DNA from: Clostridia bacterium
Lineage (GTDB): Bacteria; Bacillota; Clostridia; Christensenellales; UBA3700
Direction of reading: 5' to 3'
Length of the DNA stretch: 17,966 nt
Assembly (NCBI GenBank): GCA_900772745.1
Contig: CAAGRV010000132.1
Coordinates: 1 to 17,966, forward strand
This document shows, in pieces, positions 7,385-14,632 of the stretch. Positions within the stretch are counted from its first letter, which is position 1, and the number at the start of each line of letters is the position of its first letter. The notes under the pieces are model-generated. The model made no database searches, was not told where the DNA came from, and worked only from the letters and a program-made list of their open reading frames with translations. A program made the position numbers and the translations under genes.

Positions 7385-8476
7385 TTATGCAAAGAATCTT
7401 GTAATTGGAAATTCTTGTCTTAACCCTAATACCTGTTCGCAGGAAAATGTCCTTGTCTTAGGATAATTACTATTCACTTCTGTCACCAAGATTAATATGT
7501 AGTTTTCTTTATATCTTTTCATAAATTTTATTTCTCCACTTGACATGTTGAAAATCTCTTTTTTACTTGCGGTGGATTTGACTTCTAAATATTTTTTTAT
7601 TCCATTTTCAATATATTCTATATCGTATGGCGCTGTCGGGAAATCTAAACTAGTATGATAAATAGATTCTACTTTGCATTTTAACAGCTCTGCAATATGT
7701 TCATAAACATATTGTTCTCCTAATTTTCCATTTTGCATTTTTGAGTTATTAATTTGTTCAAAATCTATATTGCGAACTACATTATGATAATCGTCAACAA
7801 CATTTTCAATATTATCATCTATATACTCTTGAATGTCCGCAATATTGTCATCAACTATTAGTTTTTTACCAACACCCTTTTGCTTTTTAAACACCTGCGA
7901 TAAACGTGTGTCTTTGATTCCCACAATCGATGTTATAAAATTTAAACTTTTTTGCTTTGTGTCACACTCCATTTCTCTTACAATAAAAGCAAAGCCGCCA
8001 TTCTGTTCCAAAATAGTATTTAAAACATTTTCATTGTTTATTTTAAATCCATCTGATTCATACTTGAGCGTTATTGGATAATGTAATTTTTGTCTCCCAA
8101 AATGTGTATTTTGAACCACTTCGCCTTTTTTGTTTATTATCATTTTATCAATCTCTTCTTTTACATATAAACCAAAAGATGATTTGCATTCCAATTTTAC
8201 TCCATCAAGTAACAAATTTTTAAATTCAAAGAAATACACTATTTTACTATTTGCCTGCGATGTCGTTTTATTTAAGCATTTATTTGATAGCTCATTAGGA
8301 ATAGTAGCTATTTCGAATCCACTATTATATAACTTCATTATATCTAGATGCCATTTGTTTGGATCTTTTGATTGATTTATCGGCGTACTTACTGTTGCTG
8401 TTTGTCCTCTCTTATAGTCATTATGCAATCCGAAATATAATGACTTTTCATCTATTTTGAATCTAAATTTCATCAT
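7385..8476 (-). CDS. Putative restriction endonuclease, PD-(D/E)xK (DUF3883-type) C-terminal domain
   Basis: A 363-residue protein. Its C-terminal third (residues about 248-350) resembles the DUF3883 nuclease-like domain: GKLGEQYVYEHIAELL, then Asp285 in PYDIEY and Glu298-Val-Lys300 in YLEVKSTAS, matching the D...ExK metal-binding core, then a strand YILILVTEV. The first 240 residues match nothing I recognise; they may hold the DNA-recognition part (inference). It starts 19 bp after the methyltransferase stop with GGGGGAT as ribosome binding site, so the two are co-transcribed, modification gene first. That pairing is the main reason to call it the restriction enzyme. Two adjacent ATGs (8476, 8473) could serve as start. 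The gene is visibly more AT-rich than its neighbours, consistent with transfer. Confidence 0.75.
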   Translation of the reverse strand: MMKFRFKIDEKSLYFGLHNDYKRGQTATVSTPINQSKDPNKWHLDIMKLYNSGFEIATIPNELSNKCLNKTTSQANSKIVYFFEFKNLLLDGVKLECKSSFGLYVKEEIDKMIINKKGEVVQNTHFGRQKLHYPITLKYESDGFKINNENVLNTILEQNGGFAFIVREMECDTKQKSLNFITSIVGIKDTRLSQVFKKQKGVGKKLIVDDNIADIQEYIDDNIENVVDDYHNVVRNIDFEQINNSKMQNGKLGEQYVYEHIAELLKCKVESIYHTSLDFPTAPYDIEYIENGIKKYLEVKSTASKKEIFNMSSGEIKFMKRYKENYILILVTEVNSNYPKTRTFSCEQVLGLRQEFPITRFFA

Positions 8477-8495
8477 TTATCCCCCATAATATTTA

Positions 8496-9578
8496 TTAAA
8501 ACTCAAACAAATCTTTGTCAATTTCTTTCAACTGCTCAAAAATATGTTCTAGTAATATGCTAACTAAATTTACATCCCAACCATTTCCTGCTCTTTTTGA
8601 TAACTGCGTATATGATTGATTACCAAAATCAATATCTATTTTTCTTCCATCACCTTTCAATCCCTCAAGCCCCATAAGCCTAAATTGCTCTGTTACGGAC
8701 ATTTTTCTTACAACTTCTTTGTCTTTATGCGATTCAATAACACGTAAACTATTATGTTCAGGCATCGTAATGGTAATAGAATAACCATCTGTTTTTATTT
8801 TTTTATTATAAACATCAAAACATAGTGGTTTTTCTACCAAAAAACTCTCTATATTGTGCTTATATTTTAAATGAGATATTTGATCTGCTGATAAATATAA
8901 ATTTTTAGGTACGTTTTCTAATGGATCTAAAAAATCAGCCATTAACAAATCATTCTTTTGCTGTTTTGGTGTCATAGAAAACTCTTTTGGTAACCCGCCT
9001 AATCTCGCAAACATCCATACTCTCTCTCTATTCTGCGGTATACCATAGTCTTTACTATTCAACACTGCCATTGCAAGTGGAGATTCGTTCGGATCACCTA
9101 TATTAGATACATATCCCAAATCTTTTAGCATTTTTATCATTTGTTGACGTGTATTTGTAAACTTATTAGATAATAATCCTTTTACATTTTCCATTAATAT
9201 ATAACGAGGTTTTTTCTCTGCACATATTCTAATAATATGTTCAAACAATGTCCCTCTGCCATAAGGGTCATCAACACCTTTTTGCATCCCCGCTGTAGAA
9301 AAGGGTTGACATGGAAAACCTCCTGTGAATAAATCAAAATCAGGTAGTTCTTTTGGATCTATTTTTGTTATATCGGAATAGTTAATAATTTTATTTCCAT
9401 TAATATCTTTATGATTTAAATCAAATAATTCAGATGCATACTTATCTATTTCCGAATACCCAATAACATTATATTTAAATCTATGGTGTTTTTCTTTAAT
9501 TTTTTTCAAGCCAAAACTTGCTCCGCCATATCCGGCAAAGCCTTCAAACACCCTTAATACTTTTTCCTCTGTTGACAT
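8496..9578 (-). CDS. DNA (cytosine-5)-methyltransferase
   Basis: A 360-residue M.HhaI-type C5-cytosine methyltransferase. From the chosen start the motifs are: I, FEGFAGYGGASFGL, binding SAM; IV, GGFPCQPFS, with catalytic Cys90; VI, the ENV glutamate at residue 130; VIII, QNRERV (182-187); a target-recognition stretch between about 190 and 295; and X, GNGWDVN (331-337). The order is the normal one and nothing is missing. The frame is open to 9617, but TGGAG sits nine bases before the ATG at 9578 and homology begins just after it. The gene is AT-rich and is followed by the DUF3883 nuclease gene, so it should protect host DNA in a type II-like system. The target sequence cannot be read from the protein. 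Confidence 0.95.
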   Translation of the reverse strand: MSTEEKVLRVFEGFAGYGGASFGLKKIKEKHHRFKYNVIGYSEIDKYASELFDLNHKDINGNKIINYSDITKIDPKELPDFDLFTGGFPCQPFSTAGMQKGVDDPYGRGTLFEHIIRICAEKKPRYILMENVKGLLSNKFTNTRQQMIKMLKDLGYVSNIGDPNESPLAMAVLNSKDYGIPQNRERVWMFARLGGLPKEFSMTPKQQKNDLLMADFLDPLENVPKNLYLSADQISHLKYKHNIESFLVEKPLCFDVYNKKIKTDGYSITITMPEHNSLRVIESHKDKEVVRKMSVTEQFRLMGLEGLKGDGRKIDIDFGNQSYTQLSKRAGNGWDVNLVSILLEHIFEQLKEIDKDLFEF

Positions 9579-9629
9579 TTTTTTGCTCCATTTGATTGTT
9601 TTCTTACAACATATCATTTTTCTACTTCT

Positions 9630-9658
9630 ATTTTATCAGTTAATTTTAAAAAAATCAA
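9630..9658 (-). promoter_or_regulatory. Promoter of the restriction-modification cassette
   Basis: On the minus strand TTGATT (complement of 9653-9658) and TAAAAT (complement of 9630-9635) are separated by exactly 17 bp, upstream of the methyltransferase start. The transcript leader would be about 45 nt. The cassette therefore need not depend on read-through from the cys operon. Confidence 0.7.
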
Positions 9659-9687
9659 ATTTGTCACCGCTCTTTGGGTGGCTGGCG

Positions 9688-10503
9688 TCACAATCCCATT
9701 TCCAAAGCGACTTTGTATACTTCGTCTTTGGTCATTTTGTTGTCCTTGGCAACTTGTTTGATAGCGGACTTTTTGTCCATACCTTCGTCAAGTTTGGCTT
9801 GGAGTTGTTCCTCAATGCTACCGCTTGGAGCTGATTGTTCGACGACTGGCGGATGCTCGACAATGACCACATATTCGCCCTTTGGATTGTCAATGGTCAT
9901 CTCTCCCAGCACGCCTACGCTGTGGCTCTCGTGCATTTTGGTTATCTCTTTGACTACGTGCACCACTCTGTCGCCAAAAGCTTTGTACATACTATCCAAG
10001 TCTTTGTTGATGTCATAAGGCGACGCATAGAACACAAGCGCGCTGTTATATTTGGCCAGGTCGGCTAGTAGGGCTTGTTTTTCTTTGTTTTTGGCAGGCA
10101 AAAAGCCCACAAAAGTCCAAATAGGTCGCACAATTCCGCTGAGTGCCATTGCGCTGGTCACGGCGGTAGGTCCTGGCACGACTTCTATCTCACAGCCTTT
10201 CTCTTGCAACCCTTGCACCACCACGGCACCTGGATCGGATATGCAAGGCATACCCGCATCGGTGATGAGCGCAACGCTTTTGCCACTGTTTAGAAAGCTT
10301 GCAATCTTGTCTACGCTCTCTTTTTCGTTGAATTTGTGACAGCTAAACAGCGGTTTGGAAATCTCATAATAGTTGAGCAATCCAAGCGAATGTCGGGTAT
10401 CTTCGCATGCAATCGCATCGACGCTTTTGAGTGTGTCGATTGCTCGCAATGATATATCCCCAAGATTGCCTATTGGAGTGCCTACTAGATAAAGTTTTGC
10501 CAT
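9688..10503 (-). CDS. rsmI: 16S rRNA (cytidine(1402)-2'-O)-methyltransferase
   Basis: A 271-residue RsmI, which methylates the ribose of C1402 in the 30S decoding centre with SAM. It belongs to the tetrapyrrole-methylase fold: the opening KLYLVGTPIGNLGDISLRA (residues 3-21), then ACEDTRHS (32-39), LITDAGMPCISDPG (79-92), VVPGPTAVTSAMALSG (108-123) and FVGFLP. The C-terminal helical tail (IEEQLQAKLDEGMDKKSAIK and on) is the usual RsmI end. Length is normal. The ATG overlaps the cysS stop by 1 bp, so it is the last gene of the T-box operon and its level should respond to cysteine supply. No convincing terminator follows it before the restriction-modification promoter. Confidence 0.95.
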   Translation of the reverse strand: MAKLYLVGTPIGNLGDISLRAIDTLKSVDAIACEDTRHSLGLLNYYEISKPLFSCHKFNEKESVDKIASFLNSGKSVALITDAGMPCISDPGAVVVQGLQEKGCEIEVVPGPTAVTSAMALSGIVRPIWTFVGFLPAKNKEKQALLADLAKYNSALVFYASPYDINKDLDSMYKAFGDRVVHVVKEITKMHESHSVGVLGEMTIDNPKGEYVVIVEHPPVVEQSAPSGSIEEQLQAKLDEGMDKKSAIKQVAKDNKMTKDEVYKVALEMGL

Positions 10504-11891
10504 CAGTTTTTGGTAAGTTTGTAGCCGTCTTTGGTGTCCATAACGCTATAACCTAGCTCGCCAATCTTTGCTCTAAGCTCGTCGGCAAGTGCAAAGTTGC
10601 GTTCAGCTTTGGCTTGTTTTCTGCTCTCTGCAAGCTCTACAACTTCGGCTGGAGCGTCGATTTTTTCTTCTTCGGCTGGGTGAGCCTTGTCCAAACTCAA
10701 ACCGAGCACTTTGTCAAAGTCGAGCGCCATAGCATAAATATCTTTGCTCTTTTCTTCTTTGACCATTTTCCAAAGCACACCAAGCGCCATTGGAATGTTG
10801 AGATCATCGTCGATTGCCTCTTGGAATTCTTGCTTGTAAGCATCGAGCTTGGCACTGTCTGTGCTGGCATTGGACATTTTGTGCGCATACAAAATATTGA
10901 GTAGTCTTTCGTAAGAAACTTTTGCGCCGTCCATACCCTCGAAAGTGAAGTTGAGCTTTTTGCGATAGTGTGCATTTAGACAGAAATATCTAAAATCCAT
11001 TGCGCTATATCCCATTTCTTCGAGTTGGCTTATGCGGTAAGTGTTGCCAAGGCTCTTGGACATTTTGCCGTTGTTGACAAGCATAAACTCGCCGTGCATC
11101 CAATAGTTGACGCTCTTACAACCTGTCAAAGCCTCGTTTTGGGCAATTTCGTTCTCGTGGTGTACAGGAATATGGTCAACACCGCCAGTGTGAATATCGA
11201 ACACTGGTCCTAGATATTTTCTGCTCATAGTAGAGCACTCAATGTGCCAGCCTGGATAACCCATACCCCAAGGGCTCTCCCATTGCATAATGTGGTTAGG
11301 GTCGGCCTTTTTCCAAAGCGCAAAATCGGCTGGGTGACGTTTTCGGCTGTTGACGTCAACACGAGCGCCAGCTTGTTGTTCGTCCAATTTTAGGCGAGAT
11401 AGTTTGCCATAGTCAGGAAAACGAGATATATCAAAATAAATTCCGTCGTCGATTTCGTAACCATAACCTTTCTCAATCAAAGCTTGGACATACTTGATCA
11501 TATCTTCGATATGGTCGGTTGCTTTGGCGATGATTTCTGGCTTGCCAATGTTGAGTTTGGCAAGGTCTTCATAGAAAACACCAGTATAATACTCTGCAAT
11601 TTCGTAAGGAGTTTTCTTTTGCTCACGGCTTGCCTTTGCCATCTTGTCTTCGCCGTCATCTCCGTCGCTCATCAAGTGTCCTACGTCGGTGATATTCATC
11701 ACTCCTTTGGTTTTGTAACCGTCATAGTGGAGCACTCTGCGAAGAATGTCCATAAATACATAGGTACGCAAATTGCCGATATGTGCATAGTTGTAAACGG
11801 TAGGTCCACAGCTGTACATGCAAACTTTTTTGTCGCTTATAGGTTGGAAATCTTCCTTTCTACGAGTCAATGTGTTGTAAACTTTAAGCAT
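10503..11891 (-). CDS. cysS: Cysteinyl-tRNA synthetase
   Basis: A 462-residue class I synthetase that charges tRNA-Cys in the cytoplasm. The HIGH-type motif is AHIGN (36-40) and the KMSKS motif is exact (276-280). Cys28, Cys219, His244 and Glu248 are the expected zinc ligands that recognise the cysteine thiol. GYPGWHIECSTM and FDIHTGGVDHIPVHHENEIAQ are signature stretches. The C-terminal DALR and anticodon-binding part is complete, ending YSVMDTKDGYKL. Length is typical. It starts 1 bp after the cysE stop, with a GGAG site overlapping the end of cysE. Regulation is by the T-box upstream of cysE. Confidence 0.97.
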   Translation of the reverse strand: MLKVYNTLTRRKEDFQPISDKKVCMYSCGPTVYNYAHIGNLRTYVFMDILRRVLHYDGYKTKGVMNITDVGHLMSDGDDGEDKMAKASREQKKTPYEIAEYYTGVFYEDLAKLNIGKPEIIAKATDHIEDMIKYVQALIEKGYGYEIDDGIYFDISRFPDYGKLSRLKLDEQQAGARVDVNSRKRHPADFALWKKADPNHIMQWESPWGMGYPGWHIECSTMSRKYLGPVFDIHTGGVDHIPVHHENEIAQNEALTGCKSVNYWMHGEFMLVNNGKMSKSLGNTYRISQLEEMGYSAMDFRYFCLNAHYRKKLNFTFEGMDGAKVSYERLLNILYAHKMSNASTDSAKLDAYKQEFQEAIDDDLNIPMALGVLWKMVKEEKSKDIYAMALDFDKVLGLSLDKAHPAEEEKIDAPAEVVELAESRKQAKAERNFALADELRAKIGELGYSVMDTKDGYKLTKN

Positions 11892-11892
11892 T

Positions 11893-12612
11893 TTATTCTC
11901 CTTTGTCTTGGTTGTTGTCTTGGTTGTTGTCGTTTTCGAACTCTTCGGCGAGCAAGTCGTCGTCCGTCATCGTAATGCTGTACTTGCAAGCGTGTATATC
12001 GAGTTTTTCTTCCATATTGGTAATACGGTCGTTGAGTCTTTTGAACTCTTCGAGTATTGGGTCAGGGAGCTTGGTTTGGTTGAGATCGTCCACCTTTTCT
12101 TTGTTTTGTCTAACAATACGCCCAGGCACGCCCACAACGGTACAATGCGGTGGCACGTTTTTGAGTACCACGCTACCTGCGCCAATCTTGGAGTCGTGTC
12201 CAATGGTGATAGGTCCGAGGACTTTTGCTCCCGACGAAATCATAACGTTGTCTTGGATAGTTGGGTGACGCTTGCCAGTGTCTTTGCCCGTTCCGCCCAA
12301 AGTAACGCCTTGATAGATGACTACGTTCGTGCCTATCTCGGCTGTTTCGCCGATGACAACTCCTACGCCGTGGTCAATAAAAACTCCCCCAGCAATCTGT
12401 GCCGCTGGGTGAATGTCAACACCTGTCTTGCGACGAGTGCGTGCCGCTATCCACTTGGCAATAAAAATCATCTTGTGATTGTAAAACCAATGTGCAATGC
12501 GGTGTCTAAACAATGCTTTGAATCCGCCATACGTGAAAAAAACTTCCGCCTTGCTACGTGCGGCAGGGTCTTTTTCCATAGCTACTTGAAGGTCTTGTTT
12601 TACCTTGCCCAT
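11893..12612 (-). CDS. cysE: Serine O-acetyltransferase
   Basis: A 239-residue enzyme making O-acetylserine from serine and acetyl-CoA, the first step of cysteine synthesis. It has an N-terminal helical part followed by a left-handed beta-helix of hexapeptide repeats: GVDIHPAAQIAGGVFIDHG, with His81 of the catalytic region, then VVIGETAEIG, GVTLGGTGKDTGKRHPTI (103-119, acetyl-CoA loop), VLGPITIGHDSKIGAGSVVL and VGVPGRIV. The core ends near residue 170. A further 70 residues follow, with a short coiled coil (about 186-204) and an acidic NNQD-repeat end, longer than many relatives; the C-terminus normally mediates feedback inhibition or synthase binding, so this tail may alter that (inference). 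An AAAGGAG site precedes the ATG. Confidence 0.95.
   Translation of the reverse strand: MGKVKQDLQVAMEKDPAARSKAEVFFTYGGFKALFRHRIAHWFYNHKMIFIAKWIAARTRRKTGVDIHPAAQIAGGVFIDHGVGVVIGETAEIGTNVVIYQGVTLGGTGKDTGKRHPTIQDNVMISSGAKVLGPITIGHDSKIGAGSVVLKNVPPHCTVVGVPGRIVRQNKEKVDDLNQTKLPDPILEEFKRLNDRITNMEEKLDIHACKYSITMTDDDLLAEEFENDNNQDNNQDKGE
11905..11928 (-). repeat. Two 12-bp tandem units in the cysE tail
   Basis: The 12-bp unit at 11905-11916 is repeated exactly at 11917-11928 and encodes NNQD twice near the cysE C-terminus. The repeat is slippage-prone but in frame. Confidence 0.9.
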
Positions 12613-12635
12613 AAACTCTCCTTTGTCAAATAAGC

Positions 12636-12652
12636 GATATGTATCGACTTTT
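12636..12652 (-). repeat. Dispersed 17-bp repeat, copy C
   Basis: The minus strand reads AAAAGTCGATACATATC, lying between the T-box terminator and the cysE ribosome binding site. This copy lacks the downstream ACAAAA seen in copies A, B and D; instead it runs into GCTTAT, which pairs with the start of the T-box leader. Confidence 0.8.
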
Positions 12653-12657
12653 CAAAC

Positions 12658-12689
12658 AAAAAAAGCGTCCTTGATTGCCAAAGACGCTT
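12658..12689 (-). terminator. T-box terminator
   Basis: AAGCGTCTTTG (12689-12679) pairs along all 11 positions (one G-U) with CAAGGACGCTT (12673-12663), loop GCAAT, then a T-run to 12658. Its 5' arm reuses the antiterminator's 3' strand (12687-12679), so the two structures exclude each other. Confidence 0.95.
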
Positions 12690-12889
12690 GTGCGTGGTTC
12701 CACTTTGATTGGGCATACGCCCCACTCGTGTGAGAGATAACGGTCCCACCCGCCCAGTCATTTCCTACCGGGAGCAATTCGGTCGCACTTTCTTTCGATT
12801 CGTCCAAAGTGGCTCTCATCCGCCGACCACTCTCGCTGTTTAGACTAGTCAAAATACTCTTACCAAACTATCGCTTATATATTGATATT
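12658..12889 (-). ncRNA. Cysteine-specific T-box leader upstream of cysE-cysS-rsmI
   Basis: A cis-acting RNA that senses uncharged tRNA-Cys. The stem I base pairs AGUUUGGU (12869-12862) with ACCGAAUU (12783-12776). The loop on the 5' side carries AGUA (12858-12855), and opposite it the specifier UGC, a Cys codon, sits at 12787-12785. The antiterminator is textbook: CAAAG (12707-12703) pairs with CUUUG (12683-12679), ACGC with GCGU, enclosing the bulge UGGAACC (12702-12696). The variable A in UGGA fits the discriminator U73 of tRNA-Cys. The downstream genes are cysE and cysS, so the specificity call rests on three agreeing facts. With charged tRNA the terminator at 12689-12658 forms instead. 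Confidence 0.95.
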
Positions 12890-12895
12890 GTATGT

Positions 12896-12924
12896 ATTAT
12901 ACGCAAAAAGTGTGATTTTGTCAA
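12896..12924 (-). promoter_or_regulatory. Consensus sigma-A promoter of the cys operon
   Basis: On the minus strand a perfect TTGACA (complement of 12919-12924) and a perfect TATAAT (complement of 12896-12901) are separated by 17 bp. Transcription should start near 12889. Such a strong promoter suits control by premature termination. It lies 9-37 bp beyond the argS stop. Confidence 0.93.
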
Positions 12925-12932
12925 GCAATCTA

Positions 12933-14624
12933 TTACATTTTGCTTGGCGCTTTGATACCAAGTAGGGCAAGACCATTGCCAATTACTTGTTTGGTCGCAC
13001 TCACAAGGAGCAATCTTGCGTTCTTGATTGGCTCTTCGGCGTTGTTGATATTGTGCTCAAAATAGAACTTGTTGAACGCCTTTGCAATCTCTACGATATG
13101 TCTTGTTAAAATACTTGGCTCGTATTTGCGTGCACAATCTTTGAGAATGTCTTGGTATCTGTCGATAAGTCTAACAAGCTCGTTTGCCTCGTCGTTGTTG
13201 ATGCCTTCATAGTCGATATTGTCGCCGATTTTGCCACATTTTTCGAGCAAGCTATTGCAACGAGCATAAGTGTATTGGACATAAGGTCCTGTTTCGCCGT
13301 CAAAGTTAAGCGCCTTGTCATAGCTGAACACCATATCTTTGATACGAGAGTTGAACAACACTCCAAAGATGATAGCGCCCACGCCCACTTGCTCTGCCGT
13401 TTCTTCTTTGTTGGCAAGCGTTGGGTTTTTGTCGTTGATGATTTGGAGCGCCTTTTCGACAGCTTTGTTGAGCACATCTTCGAGGAATACTACCTTTCCG
13501 CCACGTGTAGACAAAGAACCATCTTCGAGTGATACCATTCCGTGTGCCACGTGTACCATATCTTTGTACCAGTCATGTCCCATCATCTCGATGACTTTGA
13601 ATATTTGTTGGAAGTGCAAGTTTTGTTGGTATGCTACCACATACAAACACTTGTCGAAGTCGTAAGTCTTTTTGCGGTAGAATGCCGCCGCAAGGTCACG
13701 AGTCGCATACAATGTTGCTCCGTCAGCTCTTTGCAACAAGCAAGGTGGCATATCTTCCTTTTCGTCAAATCTAACAATTTGAGCGCCTTGGCTCTCTTCG
13801 AGCAAGCCTTTTTCTTTGAGCTCTTCGAGCACTGGTTGCATTTTGTCATTGTAGAAACTCTCGCCCGCATAGCTGTCGAACTTGATAGCCAATCTGTCAT
13901 AGATTTTGTCCACTTCTTTGAGAGTGATTTCTTTGAACCAACCAAAAAGCTCCAAAGCCTCTTGATTGCCGTCTTCTATCGCCTTGAACCAAGCTCTTGC
14001 TTGATCGTCGAGCTCTGGATTGCTCTCTGCCTCTTTGTGGAAACGAACGTAAATGTCCACCAATCCTCTTACGCCACGCTTGTCAATGTCCGCCTTGTCG
14101 CCCCAAAGTTTGTAAGCTACGATGAGCTTGCCGAATTGAGTGCCCCAGTCGCCTAGATGATTGATACCTACCACGTTGTAGCCGATTGTGCCAAGAATAC
14201 GATAGAGCGCACCGCCAATAACCGTGTTGAGCAAGTGTCCCATGTGAAATGGTTTGGCAATGTTGACGGACGAATAGTCGATACAAATAGTCTTGCCTTT
14301 GCCCTCGTCGCACTTGCCATAGTCGTCGCCCATTTTGGCCACCTTGTCCAACACGCCTTTGGCAAATTGGGGCTTGTTGAGAGTAAAGTTGACATATCCT
14401 GCCACGCTCTCCACCTTGGACAAAAAGTCAACTTCTTGAACAGAATTCGCAATATCAGTTGCGATGACCATTGGAGATTTTCTCAAAGCTTTGGCAAACT
14501 TAAAGCAAGGCAAACACCAGTCGCCCATACTGCTATCTTTTGGAATGGTGATGAGCTCTTCTATCTCTTGTTCGCTCACTCCGTCAATTTTGATTGTTTG
14601 TGCAATTAGTTTTTTGTAATCCAT
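12933..14624 (-). CDS. argS: Arginyl-tRNA synthetase
   Basis: A 563-residue class I synthetase that charges tRNA-Arg. An N-terminal Add-1-like domain (residues about 1-90) is followed by the catalytic core with SSVNIAKPFHMGHLLNTVIG, in which HMGH (127-130) is the HIGH motif, and by NHLGDWGTQFGKL (155-167). As in most ArgRS, a canonical KMSKS is absent; SLSTRGGKVVFLED occupies the corresponding region. The DALR-type anticodon-binding domain closes the protein (NFDGETGPYVQYTYAR onward to GLALLGIKAPSKM). Length is normal. It starts 8 bp after the ychF stop, with an AAAGGA site overlapping that stop, so it is co-transcribed with plsY and ychF. No terminator separates it from the cys operon promoter. 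Confidence 0.97.
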   Translation of the reverse strand: MDYKKLIAQTIKIDGVSEQEIEELITIPKDSSMGDWCLPCFKFAKALRKSPMVIATDIANSVQEVDFLSKVESVAGYVNFTLNKPQFAKGVLDKVAKMGDDYGKCDEGKGKTICIDYSSVNIAKPFHMGHLLNTVIGGALYRILGTIGYNVVGINHLGDWGTQFGKLIVAYKLWGDKADIDKRGVRGLVDIYVRFHKEAESNPELDDQARAWFKAIEDGNQEALELFGWFKEITLKEVDKIYDRLAIKFDSYAGESFYNDKMQPVLEELKEKGLLEESQGAQIVRFDEKEDMPPCLLQRADGATLYATRDLAAAFYRKKTYDFDKCLYVVAYQQNLHFQQIFKVIEMMGHDWYKDMVHVAHGMVSLEDGSLSTRGGKVVFLEDVLNKAVEKALQIINDKNPTLANKEETAEQVGVGAIIFGVLFNSRIKDMVFSYDKALNFDGETGPYVQYTYARCNSLLEKCGKIGDNIDYEGINNDEANELVRLIDRYQDILKDCARKYEPSILTRHIVEIAKAFNKFYFEHNINNAEEPIKNARLLLVSATKQVIGNGLALLGIKAPSKM

Positions 14625-14632
14625 ATTTTCCT

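Noticed and set aside
9103..9114. GATACATATC inside the methyltransferase gene
   Set aside because: It shares only the last 10 bases with the dispersed repeat and lacks the AAAA(C/G)TC part. It is coding sequence, so treated as coincidence.
9661..9690. Possible terminator after rsmI (GTCAC direct repeats, CACC/GGTG)
   Set aside because: The stem is only four base pairs and the T-run belongs to the downstream promoter region. Not convincing as a terminator.
11908..12633. Long plus-strand open frame (241 codons) opposite cysE
   Set aside because: It is fully antisense to cysE, with no ribosome binding site or homology. It is open only because of cysE codon use.
14276..14289. AGTCGATACAAAT inside argS
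   Set aside because: It resembles the repeat core with one mismatch, but encodes conserved argS sequence (ICIDYSS), so not counted as a copy.
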